A stretch of 64,000 nucleotides of DNA. Origin: Planctomycetota bacterium (GTDB lineage Bacteria > Planctomycetota > UBA1135 > GCA-002686595). This document shows, piece by piece, positions 1 to 9,628 of this stretch. The stretch's first letter is position 1. Each line of letters opens with the position of its first letter. The DNA lies in assembly GCA_016795325.1 (NCBI GenBank), contig JAEUHY010000015.1:496001-560000 (forward strand), in the 5' to 3' direction. Below the pieces are notes generated by a model. That model was not told the origin of the DNA, did no database searches, and saw only the letters and a program-made list of their open reading frames with translations. The translations under genes were made by a program, and so were the position numbers.

Positions 1-1125
<1,125 letters not shown>

Positions 1126-1254
1126 GTTCGAGGGGGACGGCGGATGAGCCGTCCACGACGAAGTAACCGACCCTTGCGGTGCGGGGGCAAACCGGACGCG
1201 AAGATTCCTTGCGCCGGCGCAGTCGAAGCGGAAAGAGCTTCCCGCGCGCCGCGC

Positions 1255-3633
1255 TCAGTCGAAACTGGTGGCGAGCTCGATCGAAGTCGGGCCCACGCCC
1301 GCCAGGCTGCTTGCGATCACCTGCGGCGCGTCGCCGACGTCGCCCAGGTCCATGCGGGTCACGCTGTTGGCGCCGCGGTTCACGACGTACAGCTCCGCGC
1401 CCGAGGGCTCCACCACGAGGTCGACGGGCTGCGCGCCCGAACTGACCGAGGCGAAGCTCGTCAGCGTGCCGGTGAGTTCGTCGATGCGGCCGTACGCGAC
1501 GGCGCCGGCGCAGCTCACGAACACGCGGCGGTCGGTCGGGTGCAGGGCGATCGCGTTGGGCGCGCCGACGAGCGGCACGGCGCCGAGCGCGAGCAACTGC
1601 CCGTTCGCAGAAGCCACGTCGAACAGCGCCAGTTCGGAGCTGGCCCCGAGGGCGGCGAGCACGAAGCGACCGGTGGGGTCGTAGGTCGTGGCGACCGGCG
1701 CCGCGCCCAGCGCGAGCGGCGCTCCCACCTGGACCAGCGCGCCGGTGAAGGCGTTGATGCGCAGCACCCACAGCGTGCTGTCGCCCTCGTGCGCCACGGT
1801 GGCGAAGCGCCCGAGCGGGTCGATCGTGAGGGCCGAGGGCGCGGGGCCGACGGCGAAGTCGGTGCGCTGGCCGAGCGCGCCGGTGACTTGGTCGATCTGG
1901 AAGCTGCTGACCGATTCCGAGCCGCGGTTCAGCACGAACAGGAAGCGACCGGAGCCCTCGACCTGCGCTGCGATGGGCTCGTCCGCGCTGGGCGCCGCGC
2001 TCCCGTTGGCCGCGAGCTGTCCGTCCGCCGCGCCGATCGTGTACGCCCGCACGACGTCGTTGTCCGAATCGGCCGCGTACATCCACAGGCCGCGCGGATG
2101 GCGCGCCAGCGTGCGCGGGTGTCCGCCGAAGGTCAGCGCATTCTCCGCCGCCGCCAGCGCGCCCGTGGCCGGGGCCGCGCTGAAGATCGTCACGTCGTCC
2201 GAGCCTTCGTTGCCCACGTACGCGAAGCGCGTGCGGGCCTGGGCCGGGAGCGCGGTTTCGACCAGCGTGAGCAGGAAGGGCTGGTCGCGGGTGCGCAGCG
2301 TGTCCAGGCGCGTGAGCCGGCCGCTGTCCGCGTCGAGCGCGAACGCGCCGAGCTCGAGTTCGTTGCGCTCGGTGACGTACAGCCAGCGCCCGGAGGCGTC
2401 GATGCGCACGGTCCACGGGCGGTCGCCGGTGGGGACCACCGCGATGGACGCGTCGAGCGGAGCGCTGAGCGTTCCGCTGTTCGCATCGATCGCGAACACG
2501 CGCAGGGTGTCGTCGCCGGACACCGCGCAGTACAGGAAACGGCCGTGCGGCTCGATCGCGAGCGAGGTGGCGAAGGCGCCGACGCTCACGCTGTCGAACT
2601 TCGACAACGCGCCGTTCACGGGATCGATCGCGAACACGTCGATCGTGCTCGCGCCCGGGTCGGAGGACGCGCCGTAGAGGAAGCGTCCGTCGGGGGACAC
2701 CGCGAGCGAACGCACCTTGTTGGTGGTCGGAACCGGCGAGCCCAAACGCGCCGGGAGCCGCGTGGCGTCGTCGATTTCGATGGTCGACACGGTTTGGTTG
2801 CCGCTGGCGACGAAGGCCGCCCACATGAAGCGCCCGTCGCGGCTGGCCACCACGGCCTCCAGGCCGCTCGAGCTCAAGCTGATCGCGCCGCGCGAGCTCA
2901 GTGCGCCGGTCTGGCCATCGATGTCGAAGGTCTCGATGTTCGGCGCCTGGCGGCTGAAGACGTACAGCGACTGGCCGCTGGGGTGCACCACCAGTTCTTC
3001 GGGAGCGCCCTGCGTCGCGGTGTTCTCGCGCGCTCGCAGGCGCCCCGTGGACGGCTCGAGCTCGAAGCGCGCGATGTTCTGGCTCGTCGCGTTGCCCAGG
3101 TACACGTTCCGGCCGGAGGCGTCCGCCGTCAGGGCGCGCGGTCCGGCGCTGCCGTTGGGCGAGCGTTCGTAGCCGCTGGAAACCAGGCGCCCGTTCTCGG
3201 CGTCGACGAGGTACGTGCTGAGCGTCAACTCGGTGCTGCTGCAGGCGACGGCGAGGAACGGCGGACGCACGACGGCCAGGCGCAGCGTCGCGTCCGTCGA
3301 ACCGCCGGCGTTGGCGGCGCGCACCGTGTACGTGCGTTCGCCGCGCAGTTCCGTGGGCCGTCCACGCAGGGCGCCCGATTGCGGGTCGAGGAACAGGCCG
3401 GCCGGCAGCGCCGGCGACACGCTCCACTGCTTCACCGAGCCCGTCACGCTGGCCGGGATTTCCGCGATCTCGACCCCGTTGCTGAACAGCTCGAAGGAAC
3501 TCGCGTAGCTCAGGTTCGAAGGCGCCGCGGGCGTGCCTCCGCCTCCGCCGCCTCCGCAGGAACCTGCCCCGAGGGCGAGTGCGGCGCTCAGGAAGCAGCG
3601 AAGTCGTGTCGAGGCGCGTGTGTCGGTGTGCAT
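1255..3633 (-). CDS. beta-propeller (lactonase-type) lipoprotein
   Basis: The open frame extends upstream to 3840, but ATG 3633 is chosen because it gives a clean lipoprotein signal peptide ending in LGAGSC, followed directly by seven glycines (792 residues). After the linker comes an Ig-like putative domain (LPAGLFLDPQSGALRGRP). The rest, roughly residues 140-790, is a dozen or more repeats of about 50 residues with the pattern of 6-phosphogluconolactonase/YncE-like propellers: an IDxxTGxL strand turn followed by a GRFLYV-type strand. That is enough for two seven-bladed propellers. It is likely anchored in the outer membrane or cell surface. Lactonase activity is not implied, as most large members of this superfamily have no known enzyme function. 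Lgt, which acylates such cysteines, is encoded at 6316-7170. Confidence 0.85.
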   Translation of the reverse strand: MHTDTRASTRLRCFLSAALALGAGSCGGGGGGGTPAAPSNLSYASSFELFSNGVEIAEIPASVTGSVKQWSVSPALPAGLFLDPQSGALRGRPTELRGERTYTVRAANAGGSTDATLRLAVVRPPFLAVACSSTELTLSTYLVDAENGRLVSSGYERSPNGSAGPRALTADASGRNVYLGNATSQNIARFELEPSTGRLRARENTATQGAPEELVVHPSGQSLYVFSRQAPNIETFDIDGQTGALSSRGAISLSSSGLEAVVASRDGRFMWAAFVASGNQTVSTIEIDDATRLPARLGSPVPTTNKVRSLAVSPDGRFLYGASSDPGASTIDVFAIDPVNGALSKFDSVSVGAFATSLAIEPHGRFLYCAVSGDDTLRVFAIDANSGTLSAPLDASIAVVPTGDRPWTVRIDASGRWLYVTERNELELGAFALDADSGRLTRLDTLRTRDQPFLLTLVETALPAQARTRFAYVGNEGSDDVTIFSAAPATGALAAAENALTFGGHPRTLARHPRGLWMYAADSDNDVVRAYTIGAADGQLAANGSAAPSADEPIAAQVEGSGRFLFVLNRGSESVSSFQIDQVTGALGQRTDFAVGPAPSALTIDPLGRFATVAHEGDSTLWVLRINAFTGALVQVGAPLALGAAPVATTYDPTGRFVLAALGASSELALFDVASANGQLLALGAVPLVGAPNAIALHPTDRRVFVSCAGAVAYGRIDELTGTLTSFASVSSGAQPVDLVVEPSGAELYVVNRGANSVTRMDLGDVGDAPQVIASSLAGVGPTSIELATSFD

Positions 3634-3731
3634 GGTGGCGGCTTGTTCGAGTGGAGGCTCGTGGCGCGGCGGGAAGACGCCGCTGCGGGGCGGCGCAGTC
3701 GAGCCCCTCGCTCGGCTGCGGATCCCCACGG

Positions 3732-3767
3732 CGCACCCGTCTGTTGCGCGGACGCGCAACGGGTGCG
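3732..3767. terminator. bulged stem-loop between two minus-strand genes
   Basis: CGCACCC (3732-3738) pairs with GGGTGCG (3761-3767), and GTTGCGCG (3743-3750) pairs with CGCGCAAC (3753-3760). The result is a 15-bp stem with a four-base bulge. It lies 136 bases beyond the stop of the flavoprotein gene and about 100 bases before the start of the propeller lipoprotein. There is no U-tract, so it is either a terminator of non-canonical type or an element in the leader of the lipoprotein gene. Confidence 0.4.
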
Positions 3768-3902
3768 GCGAGCCAGTTCGTAGCCTCTGGCCGAAGCCCG
3801 ATCTCTTGTGGGCCACCCAGAAAGGGCGCTTGCATGACACGTCGGCAATGCGACGCGCATGTCCAAAACGTCATGCACCGACCCGCGCGGCCGGCCTGAC
3901 GC

Positions 3903-5228
3903 TCACCCGCGCCGCGCGCGCTCGAGCAGCTGGCGCGCGAGTTCGCGCGCCTTGATCACGCACTGGTCGGAGTTGTCGTACTCGAAGCGCCCGAAGCGTC
4001 CCAGCGTCGTGAGTCCCACGCGCTCGAGGTAGTCGAAGGCCTCGCGGCGCCGCGCGTGGTAGAGCTCGTCGAACACGACGTAAGCAAAGCGCGTCGTGAC
4101 GCGGTCGGTGAACAGCACCTCGTCGCGCCGCAGGAGCCCGGCGTGTTCGAGCCCGGCGAGCACCTCGCGCTCGAGTTCCGGACCGGGCGTCGGCGCCTTG
4201 CTGTCGTGCGTCACTTCGCACAGCAACGAACTCTTGCCCGCCGGCGCCATGCGCGGCGAGTAGTTCGACATGTAGGTGACGCGGTTGGTCGGGCCCTGCG
4301 AGGCGTGGGGCAGGTAGATCCACGACAGGTTGGGGTGCTCGGCGCGGTCGAGCGCGACCAGGATGCAGGTGATCGAGTTGAACTCGAGCGAGCGCATGGC
4401 CTGCGCGGGCGCGGCCGGCATCTCGCGCACCAGTTGCGGCAGGTCGGTCAGCGCGAGCGTCGAGACGACGCAGTCGAAGGCTTCGCCGTTCACGCGCCAG
4501 CCGCCCGAACTGCGTTGGAGCTCGGTCACCGGCGTCGAGGTGCGCACGCGGTCGAGCAGGGCCGCGCCGATGCCGTCGGTGATCGCCTGGAAGCCGCCCT
4601 CGAGCGGGTAGTAGAAGATCGACTGGTGCGTGTAGCCCTCGGTGCGGATGCCCACCGAGGAGCGCAGCACGTCGTCCACCGGTGCGTCAGGCACGCGGCC
4701 GGCGACCCAGTCGCTGCTCATGAAGTTCGGCTCGCGCTTCCAGACCTTCGCGTTGTAGGGGTCCATGAAGTGCTTGGCGATCCCATCGCCGAAGCGCCAG
4801 CGGACCCAGTCGCCAAAGCGCGTCGGCGCGCTCGAGCCGCTCACCTGCCGGCGATGCCAGGCCTCGATGTAGCCCTTGAGGCAGTCGAAGTTGGCCTGCG
4901 GCGGGAGGTCGCCCAGCCCGTTCTCGAAGGGGTAGTGGACCCAGCGGTCCTCGAAGCGGATTTTCGTGTGGCGGTCGCGCTTCACGAAGGCCGCATCGCC
5001 GCCCGCGCAGTCCTTCATCCACTGCATCGCGGGCCCATCCTTGCTGTAGAGGATGTGCCCCCCGGTCACGTCGTAGGTGAAGCCGTCGACGGTTTTCGAG
5101 GCGCACAGCCCGCCGACGCGCGGGCCGGCCTCGAACAGGCTGATCAGCTCGCGGGGGAAGCCCGCTTCGATCAGGAAACGGGCGAGCGCAAGGCCGGACA
5201 CGCCGGCGCCGAGGATGGCGGTTTTCAC
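3903..5228 (-). CDS. FAD-dependent oxidoreductase, UDP-galactopyranose-mutase/protoporphyrinogen-oxidase-like
   Basis: This is a 441-residue cytoplasmic flavoprotein. The N-terminus is a textbook Rossmann dinucleotide-binding site (GAGVSG, residues 7-12). It is followed by an acidic strand end (FEAGPRVGGLC) and the GG-rich loop typical of amine-oxidase-superfamily enzymes. The segment after it (YDVTGGHILYSKD, then YPFENGLGDLP) resembles UDP-galactopyranose mutase-like proteins rather than amine oxidases. Such proteins commonly act on nucleotide sugars or isoprenoids. The substrate cannot be read from the sequence, and neighbouring genes do not form a clear sugar cluster, although a GT9 glycosyltransferase lies 2 kb away. 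The start ATG at 5228 gives the complete FAD motif. Confidence 0.8.
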   Translation of the reverse strand: MKTAILGAGVSGLALARFLIEAGFPRELISLFEAGPRVGGLCASKTVDGFTYDVTGGHILYSKDGPAMQWMKDCAGGDAAFVKRDRHTKIRFEDRWVHYPFENGLGDLPPQANFDCLKGYIEAWHRRQVSGSSAPTRFGDWVRWRFGDGIAKHFMDPYNAKVWKREPNFMSSDWVAGRVPDAPVDDVLRSSVGIRTEGYTHQSIFYYPLEGGFQAITDGIGAALLDRVRTSTPVTELQRSSGGWRVNGEAFDCVVSTLALTDLPQLVREMPAAPAQAMRSLEFNSITCILVALDRAEHPNLSWIYLPHASQGPTNRVTYMSNYSPRMAPAGKSSLLCEVTHDSKAPTPGPELEREVLAGLEHAGLLRRDEVLFTDRVTTRFAYVVFDELYHARRREAFDYLERVGLTTLGRFGRFEYDNSDQCVIKARELARQLLERARRG

Positions 5229-5279
5229 GGGGCGCGAAACGATACCCGGCTGTGCGCACCGAGGCGAGGACGGCGCGCT

Positions 5280-6302
5280 TCAGCGCGCCCGCACGAACTG
5301 CGCTCGTTCCAGGCCGAGTCGGCCGAGCAGCTCCTCCGCGTCTGCGAGCCAGCGCCGCGCGTCCGTCGCGTAGCCCGCCGTGGGCGCGAGCGCCGGCGCG
5401 TGGGCGCTGAAGTACGCGTTGAAGGCCGCCATGGCGCTCTCGCGTGCGTACTTGGCGAGGCATGAGGCGAGCGCCACGGCGAACGAGAAGCGCTCGGCCT
5501 TCTCGGAGAACACGATGCGCATGCGGCGCGCGCCGTCGCGCGTGCGGATCGAGTAGCGCGAGCGCTCCGGCGCTTCGTCGAGCCATTCCACCAACGCGTC
5601 GGGGAAGGTGCGGCCCAGCAGCGGTCCGTAGTGCGAGCGGCCGCCGTGGCGGTCGACCCACAGCTCGACGCCGCCGGACGCGTGGCGTTCCCACACGCGG
5701 CGCAGCAGCGGCGCCGAGAGTTCCCAGTGCGAGAGCGACTTGTTGTGCGTGTGCTCGAGCGAGTGGTTGAGCGCGCTCTCGGTCACGGTGCGCACGCCGG
5801 CGTCGAGCAACTCGACCTGCGCCGTGCGCAGGGCGCGCGCCAGGCTCTCCACGCGCAACTCGAGCGTCGTCGCGGTCCACACGTGCGGCAAAGCGCGCGC
5901 GCCGTCGCGGTACCAGGCATGCCGCGTGGCGAAGCTCGGCTCGAGCGCGAGTTCGGCGGGGGATTCGAACAGCAGGCGCTGCAGCGTGGTGTTCGGGCGC
6001 CGCTGCGGATCGAGCAAGGCGAGGAAACCCAGCGCCGTGGCTTCGAGCCGCTTCTCGCAGCGCGCCGTGCGCTTGAACACGACCTTCGAGTCGGCGACGA
6101 CGAAGCTGGCGGCGTCGCGCGCCGGATCGTCGCTCACCGCCGGGGCGAGCGCGCGCCACAGGTCCACGCCGGCCCGCGGCGCACGCAACACGCTGAAGCC
6201 GAGCGTCAGCGGGCCGAGCGTCGGCCCCAGGCCGGCCTCGTCGACGCCCGCCACGGTCGCCGCTCCGCCGCCGTAGAGCTCCTCCTCGCTCTCGAGCGCC
6301 AT
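5280..6302 (-). CDS. divergent ribonuclease HII-like protein
   Basis: This 340-residue protein keeps the skeleton of RNase HII. VDEAGLGP at residues 20-27 matches the DEAGRGP motif with the first two acidic residues (D21, E22) intact. ADSK at 70-73 matches the DSK motif. VDRHGGR near residue 205 could supply the next catalytic Asp, and CLAKYARE corresponds to the SIIAKVxRD helix. The usual Arg of GRGP is Leu here, and an extra segment of about 100 residues separates the second and third acidic motifs. Family knowledge predicts cleavage of RNA in RNA-DNA hybrids, but the changed loop may alter specificity. It starts 13 bases after the lgt stop, so the two are probably co-transcribed. A canonical rnhB is not in this window. 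Confidence 0.72.
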   Translation of the reverse strand: MALESEEELYGGGAATVAGVDEAGLGPTLGPLTLGFSVLRAPRAGVDLWRALAPAVSDDPARDAASFVVADSKVVFKRTARCEKRLEATALGFLALLDPQRRPNTTLQRLLFESPAELALEPSFATRHAWYRDGARALPHVWTATTLELRVESLARALRTAQVELLDAGVRTVTESALNHSLEHTHNKSLSHWELSAPLLRRVWERHASGGVELWVDRHGGRSHYGPLLGRTFPDALVEWLDEAPERSRYSIRTRDGARRMRIVFSEKAERFSFAVALASCLAKYARESAMAAFNAYFSAHAPALAPTAGYATDARRWLADAEELLGRLGLERAQFVRAR

Positions 6303-6315
6303 GGCCGCGGCGCCG

Positions 6316-7170
6316 CTAGGCCTCGAACGCGTCGCGCCGCGAGCGGTTCTTGATCAACATCGCCGCGCCGAACGCGCCGGCGGCGAGCGAGATCAACTGC
6401 GAGGTCGACACTGCGCCGTCGAACCACACGCCGCGCACGGAGTCGCCGCGGAAGAACTCGACCACGAAGCGCAGCACGGCGTAGGTCGTGACGGCCGTCC
6501 ACGCGGCCTGGCCTTCGTAGCGGCGGCGTCGCAACACCCAGTAGCCGACCGCGGCCACGATCAGCGCCTTGAACGACATCATCGGCTGCGTGGCCCACAA
6601 CAACTGGCCGGCGTTTTCGTCGCCGAACAGCGACTCCGGCGGCAGCGGCGAGGGCACGCGCACCGTGATGGGGAAGGGCAGCCAGCTCCACTTCTCGGGT
6701 ACGCGCGAACCGTAGTCGTCGCCGACCATGAGGCAGCCCCAGCGCCCGATGGCCTGGCCGATGAAACCGGCGACGATGCCGACGTCCATCGCGTGCAGCG
6801 GGCGCAGCTTGTGGCGCTTGGCGCACCACACGCCGCCGACGATCGCACCGAGGAAGCCGCCGTACATCACCAGACCGCCTTGCCACACCGCGATGACGCG
6901 CCAGGGTTCGCTCAAGAACTCGCGTCCGACGGGCGAACCGCGCGCGATCTCGACGATCACGTAGAGCAGGCGCGCGCCGATGATGATGCCGAACAAGATC
7001 CAGGTCGGCAGCGCGCTGTAGGCCTCGACGTCGCGCGCGGGAGACTTGGAAAAACGTGCGATCAAGACCGAGAACAGCCACGCCCCGACGAGGAACCCCA
7101 GGCCGAGCAGCGCGCCGAAGGTGCGCAGCGGGAAATGGATGCCAGGGATCTCGAACAGGATCGGGTGCAT
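6316..7170 (-). CDS. lgt: prolipoprotein diacylglyceryl transferase
   Basis: Transfers diacylglyceryl from phosphatidylglycerol to the lipobox cysteine of prolipoproteins at the cytoplasmic membrane. This is the first step of lipoprotein maturation. The protein has 284 residues, the usual family length, and several membrane segments. The Lgt signature is recognisable as GRWGCLMVGDDYG, where the usual Asn after GRxG is Cys. HPILFEIPGIHFPLRTFG is the typical start, and the C-terminal RFVVEFFRGD block is present. Several probable substrates are encoded nearby (1255, 9629, 27857, 56491). It is the first gene of a short minus-strand pair with the RNase HII-like gene. The ATG is preceded by a GGAAGGGG-like sequence in opposite orientation only, so start choice rests on homology. 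Confidence 0.93.
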   Translation of the reverse strand: MHPILFEIPGIHFPLRTFGALLGLGFLVGAWLFSVLIARFSKSPARDVEAYSALPTWILFGIIIGARLLYVIVEIARGSPVGREFLSEPWRVIAVWQGGLVMYGGFLGAIVGGVWCAKRHKLRPLHAMDVGIVAGFIGQAIGRWGCLMVGDDYGSRVPEKWSWLPFPITVRVPSPLPPESLFGDENAGQLLWATQPMMSFKALIVAAVGYWVLRRRRYEGQAAWTAVTTYAVLRFVVEFFRGDSVRGVWFDGAVSTSQLISLAAGAFGAAMLIKNRSRRDAFEA

Positions 7171-7350
7171 GGAAGGGGCGGGATTCTAGGGTCGCGCCGC
7201 AGCGAGCACGAACGTTGCCTGGAAGCTCTTGCGCGGCCGGAGTTCGGGCGCGGGCCGGAGCCCCGAGCGTCCAGTAGGATTCCAGGTCCGACTGCGGCCT
7301 TCGAGCCGCGTCGCCAGCCCACCCGTCGCCGCCCCCGCACCGCCGCCGCC

Positions 7351-8592
7351 ATGAAGCTCTCCACGATGCGCAGCATCGACGCTTGGGTCGGTCGCCCGGC
7401 GTGCTTCCTGCTGGGGTTGTTCGTCCGAGTGTTCGGGGGGCTGTTCCTGCGCCGGCCGCACGGCGCGCAGCGTGCGCTCCTGTTCATCGAGCTGTCCGAG
7501 ATGGGCAGCACGATCGTCGCGGCGTCGACGATCCAGCGCGCCCTCGCCGCCAACCCGCAGCGGCCGGTGTGCTTCGTGATCTTCAAGAAGAACGTCTCGA
7601 GCCTGCATCTGCTCGGGCTGCTCGACGAGCGCAACGTGTTCACGATCCGCGACGACTCGCTCGTCCACATGCTCGTCGACACGTGGCGCTTCGTGTTCTT
7701 CTGTCGGGCGCGCGGCATCGACACGGCGATCGACCTCGAGCTGTTCGCGCGCGTGAGCTCGATCCTGAGCCTGCTCTCCGGCGCGAGCACGCGCGTCGGC
7801 TTCGACAACTTCCACGGCGAGGGGCTGTACCGCGGCGCGCACCTCACGCACCGCGTGCAGTACAACCCCTACCAGCACATGGCGCAGAACTTCCAGGCGC
7901 TGTTCAGCGCCTTGGAGTGCGACCCGCGCGACATCCCGCTCGTCAAGCGTGAGATCCCGCTGCCCGAGCTCACCGTGCGCGCGCCGGTGCGCCAGGATCT
8001 GTACGACTACGTGCGCGCGGAGTTGAGCAAGCTCGCCGACCTCTCGAAGATCGAGCGGATCGTCTTGCTCAACCACGACGCGGGCAAGTTGCTGCCGATC
8101 CGCACTTGGCCCGCGCAGCGCTTCGCCGAGGTCGCGCGCGCCCTGCTCGCGGACGACGAACAGCTGCTCGTCGTGCTGTGCGGCATCCCCGACGCGCAGG
8201 ACTCCGCGCAAGAGATCCTGACGCGCGCCGCGCACCCGCGCTGCATCAACTTCGTCGGCAAGACCCGCACGCTCGCGGACCTGCTGCAGCTGTTCCACCA
8301 AGCCGATCTGCTCATCAGCAACGACAGCGGCCCGCCGCACTTCGCGAGTCTGACGGACATCGCCACGATCACGCTCTTCGGCCCCGAAACGCCGCGCCTC
8401 TACGGGCCGCTCGGTCCGCGGGCGGTGCACCTGTACAAAGCGCTCGCCTGCAGTCCGTGCCTCACTGCGGCGAACCACCGCAACAGCCCCTGCCAGGACA
8501 ACCAGTGCCTCAAGGCGATCGGCGTCGACGAGGTGCTCGCGCACGCGCGCAAGCTCTTGGGCGAACGACGAGCGCTCGCGCGCGCGCGTTGA
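7351..8592 (+). CDS. glycosyltransferase family 9 (heptosyltransferase-like)
   Basis: A 413-residue protein of the ADP-heptose:LPS heptosyltransferase superfamily. The N-terminal half has the Rossmann-like acceptor domain (IELSEMGSTIVAAS). The C-terminal half has the donor-binding signature RTWPAQRFAEVARAL, then ISNDSGPPHFASL, and the late Cys cluster (CSPCL...CQDNQC) common in GT9 proteins. The nearest convincing start is ATG 7351; the frame upstream to 6301 has no family similarity. The first 30 residues are hydrophobic and Arg-rich, suggesting membrane association. It is expected to add a sugar, probably heptose, to lipopolysaccharide or another envelope glycan at the inner face of the membrane. 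Transcribed divergently from lgt. Confidence 0.88.
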   Translation: MKLSTMRSIDAWVGRPACFLLGLFVRVFGGLFLRRPHGAQRALLFIELSEMGSTIVAASTIQRALAANPQRPVCFVIFKKNVSSLHLLGLLDERNVFTIRDDSLVHMLVDTWRFVFFCRARGIDTAIDLELFARVSSILSLLSGASTRVGFDNFHGEGLYRGAHLTHRVQYNPYQHMAQNFQALFSALECDPRDIPLVKREIPLPELTVRAPVRQDLYDYVRAELSKLADLSKIERIVLLNHDAGKLLPIRTWPAQRFAEVARALLADDEQLLVVLCGIPDAQDSAQEILTRAAHPRCINFVGKTRTLADLLQLFHQADLLISNDSGPPHFASLTDIATITLFGPETPRLYGPLGPRAVHLYKALACSPCLTAANHRNSPCQDNQCLKAIGVDEVLAHARKLLGERRALARAR

Positions 8593-8713
8593 GGGCTCGG
8601 ACAGCGGCCGCTATCCTCTTCGCCCTCGTTGACGGCGCAGCGCGCGCCGCCGACGGACGTTCCAGTCGTCAAGCCGCTGCGCGCTTCGCCGCGGCATCCC
8701 CACGAGGCCAGTT

Positions 8714-9574
8714 TTGAGCGAGTTTCAGCGCGGCGCCGGCGGTCCTCCCGCGGCGAAGGTGTTCGTCGAAGGCCGCTACCGCAAGTTGGTGCGCGACCTG
8801 CCGCAGACGGTGTTCTTCTGCCCCGAATGCAAGGGGCATCCGCGTCGACGGCGCGGCTGCGCGCGCTGCGAAGGCTTCGGCAAGCTCACGCGCGATTCGG
8901 TGCAGGAGCTCATCGGCTGGGTGCTCGGCTCGGTCTTCAAGACGCGCAAGCACAAGTTCCACGGCGCCGGCCGCGAGGACGTCAACGTGCGCATGCTCGG
9001 TGAGGGACGTCCGTTCGTGGTCGAGTTGCTCGGCCCCAAGGTGCTCGACGTCGACCTCGCCGCGGCGGAGGCGGAGATCAACCGGCGCAATGAAGGCCGG
9101 CTCGAGGTGCGCGGTCTGCACTGGACCGAGAAGTCGCGCGTGGCCGTGCTCAAGGAAGAGAAGCACGCCAAGGAGTACGCGGCGCGCGTGCGTTGCGCGA
9201 CGCCGATCGAGCCCGAGCGCGCTGCGCAACTGGTCGGTCGGCGCATCACGCTCGTGCAGCAGACGCCCGAGCGCGTCGCGCACCGCCGAGCCCAACTCGA
9301 CCGCGAGCGCTGGATCGAGATCGTCAAACTCGCGCCGCGCGAAGACGGCGATTGGGAACTCGTCGTGCGCGCGCAGCACGGCACGTACGTCAAGGAGTCG
9401 ATCAGCGGCGAAGGCGGCGCGACGCGGCCTTCGCTGAGCGAACTCGTCGGCGCGCCGTGCGAGTGCGTCGAACTCGACGTGCTCGCGATCCTGGGCGAAG
9501 AGGGCGGCGAACAAGCGGCGCCGGCGCCGGTCCGTCCGCCGCGCGCGCCCGACTTCGGCGCGTTCCTCGACTGA
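8714..9574 (+). CDS. Pus10-type tRNA pseudouridine synthase, short bacterial form
   Basis: The catalytic core of Pus10, the archaeal/eukaryotic enzyme that makes pseudouridine 54/55 in the tRNA T-arm, is clear. AGREDVNVRMLGEGRPFVVE contains the RED catalytic aspartate. HGTYVKE followed by GATRPSLSELVG is the diagnostic C-terminal block. Near the N-terminus CPEC (residues 36-39) and CARC (48-51) form a probable zinc knuckle, followed by SVQELIGW. At 286 residues it is about 100 shorter than archaeal Pus10, and the THUMP-containing accessory region appears absent. The C-terminus ends in a Pro-rich linker and PDFGAFLD. The preceding GT9 gene ends 121 bases upstream. A separate bacterial TruB would normally make Psi55, so the role here is open. 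Confidence 0.88.
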   Translation: MSEFQRGAGGPPAAKVFVEGRYRKLVRDLPQTVFFCPECKGHPRRRRGCARCEGFGKLTRDSVQELIGWVLGSVFKTRKHKFHGAGREDVNVRMLGEGRPFVVELLGPKVLDVDLAAAEAEINRRNEGRLEVRGLHWTEKSRVAVLKEEKHAKEYAARVRCATPIEPERAAQLVGRRITLVQQTPERVAHRRAQLDRERWIEIVKLAPREDGDWELVVRAQHGTYVKESISGEGGATRPSLSELVGAPCECVELDVLAILGEEGGEQAAPAPVRPPRAPDFGAFLD

Positions 9575-9628
9575 GCCGCTGGTCTTGTCGACTTCGAACG
9601 CGTCGCACAACGCGCCGGGTTCGGAGGC

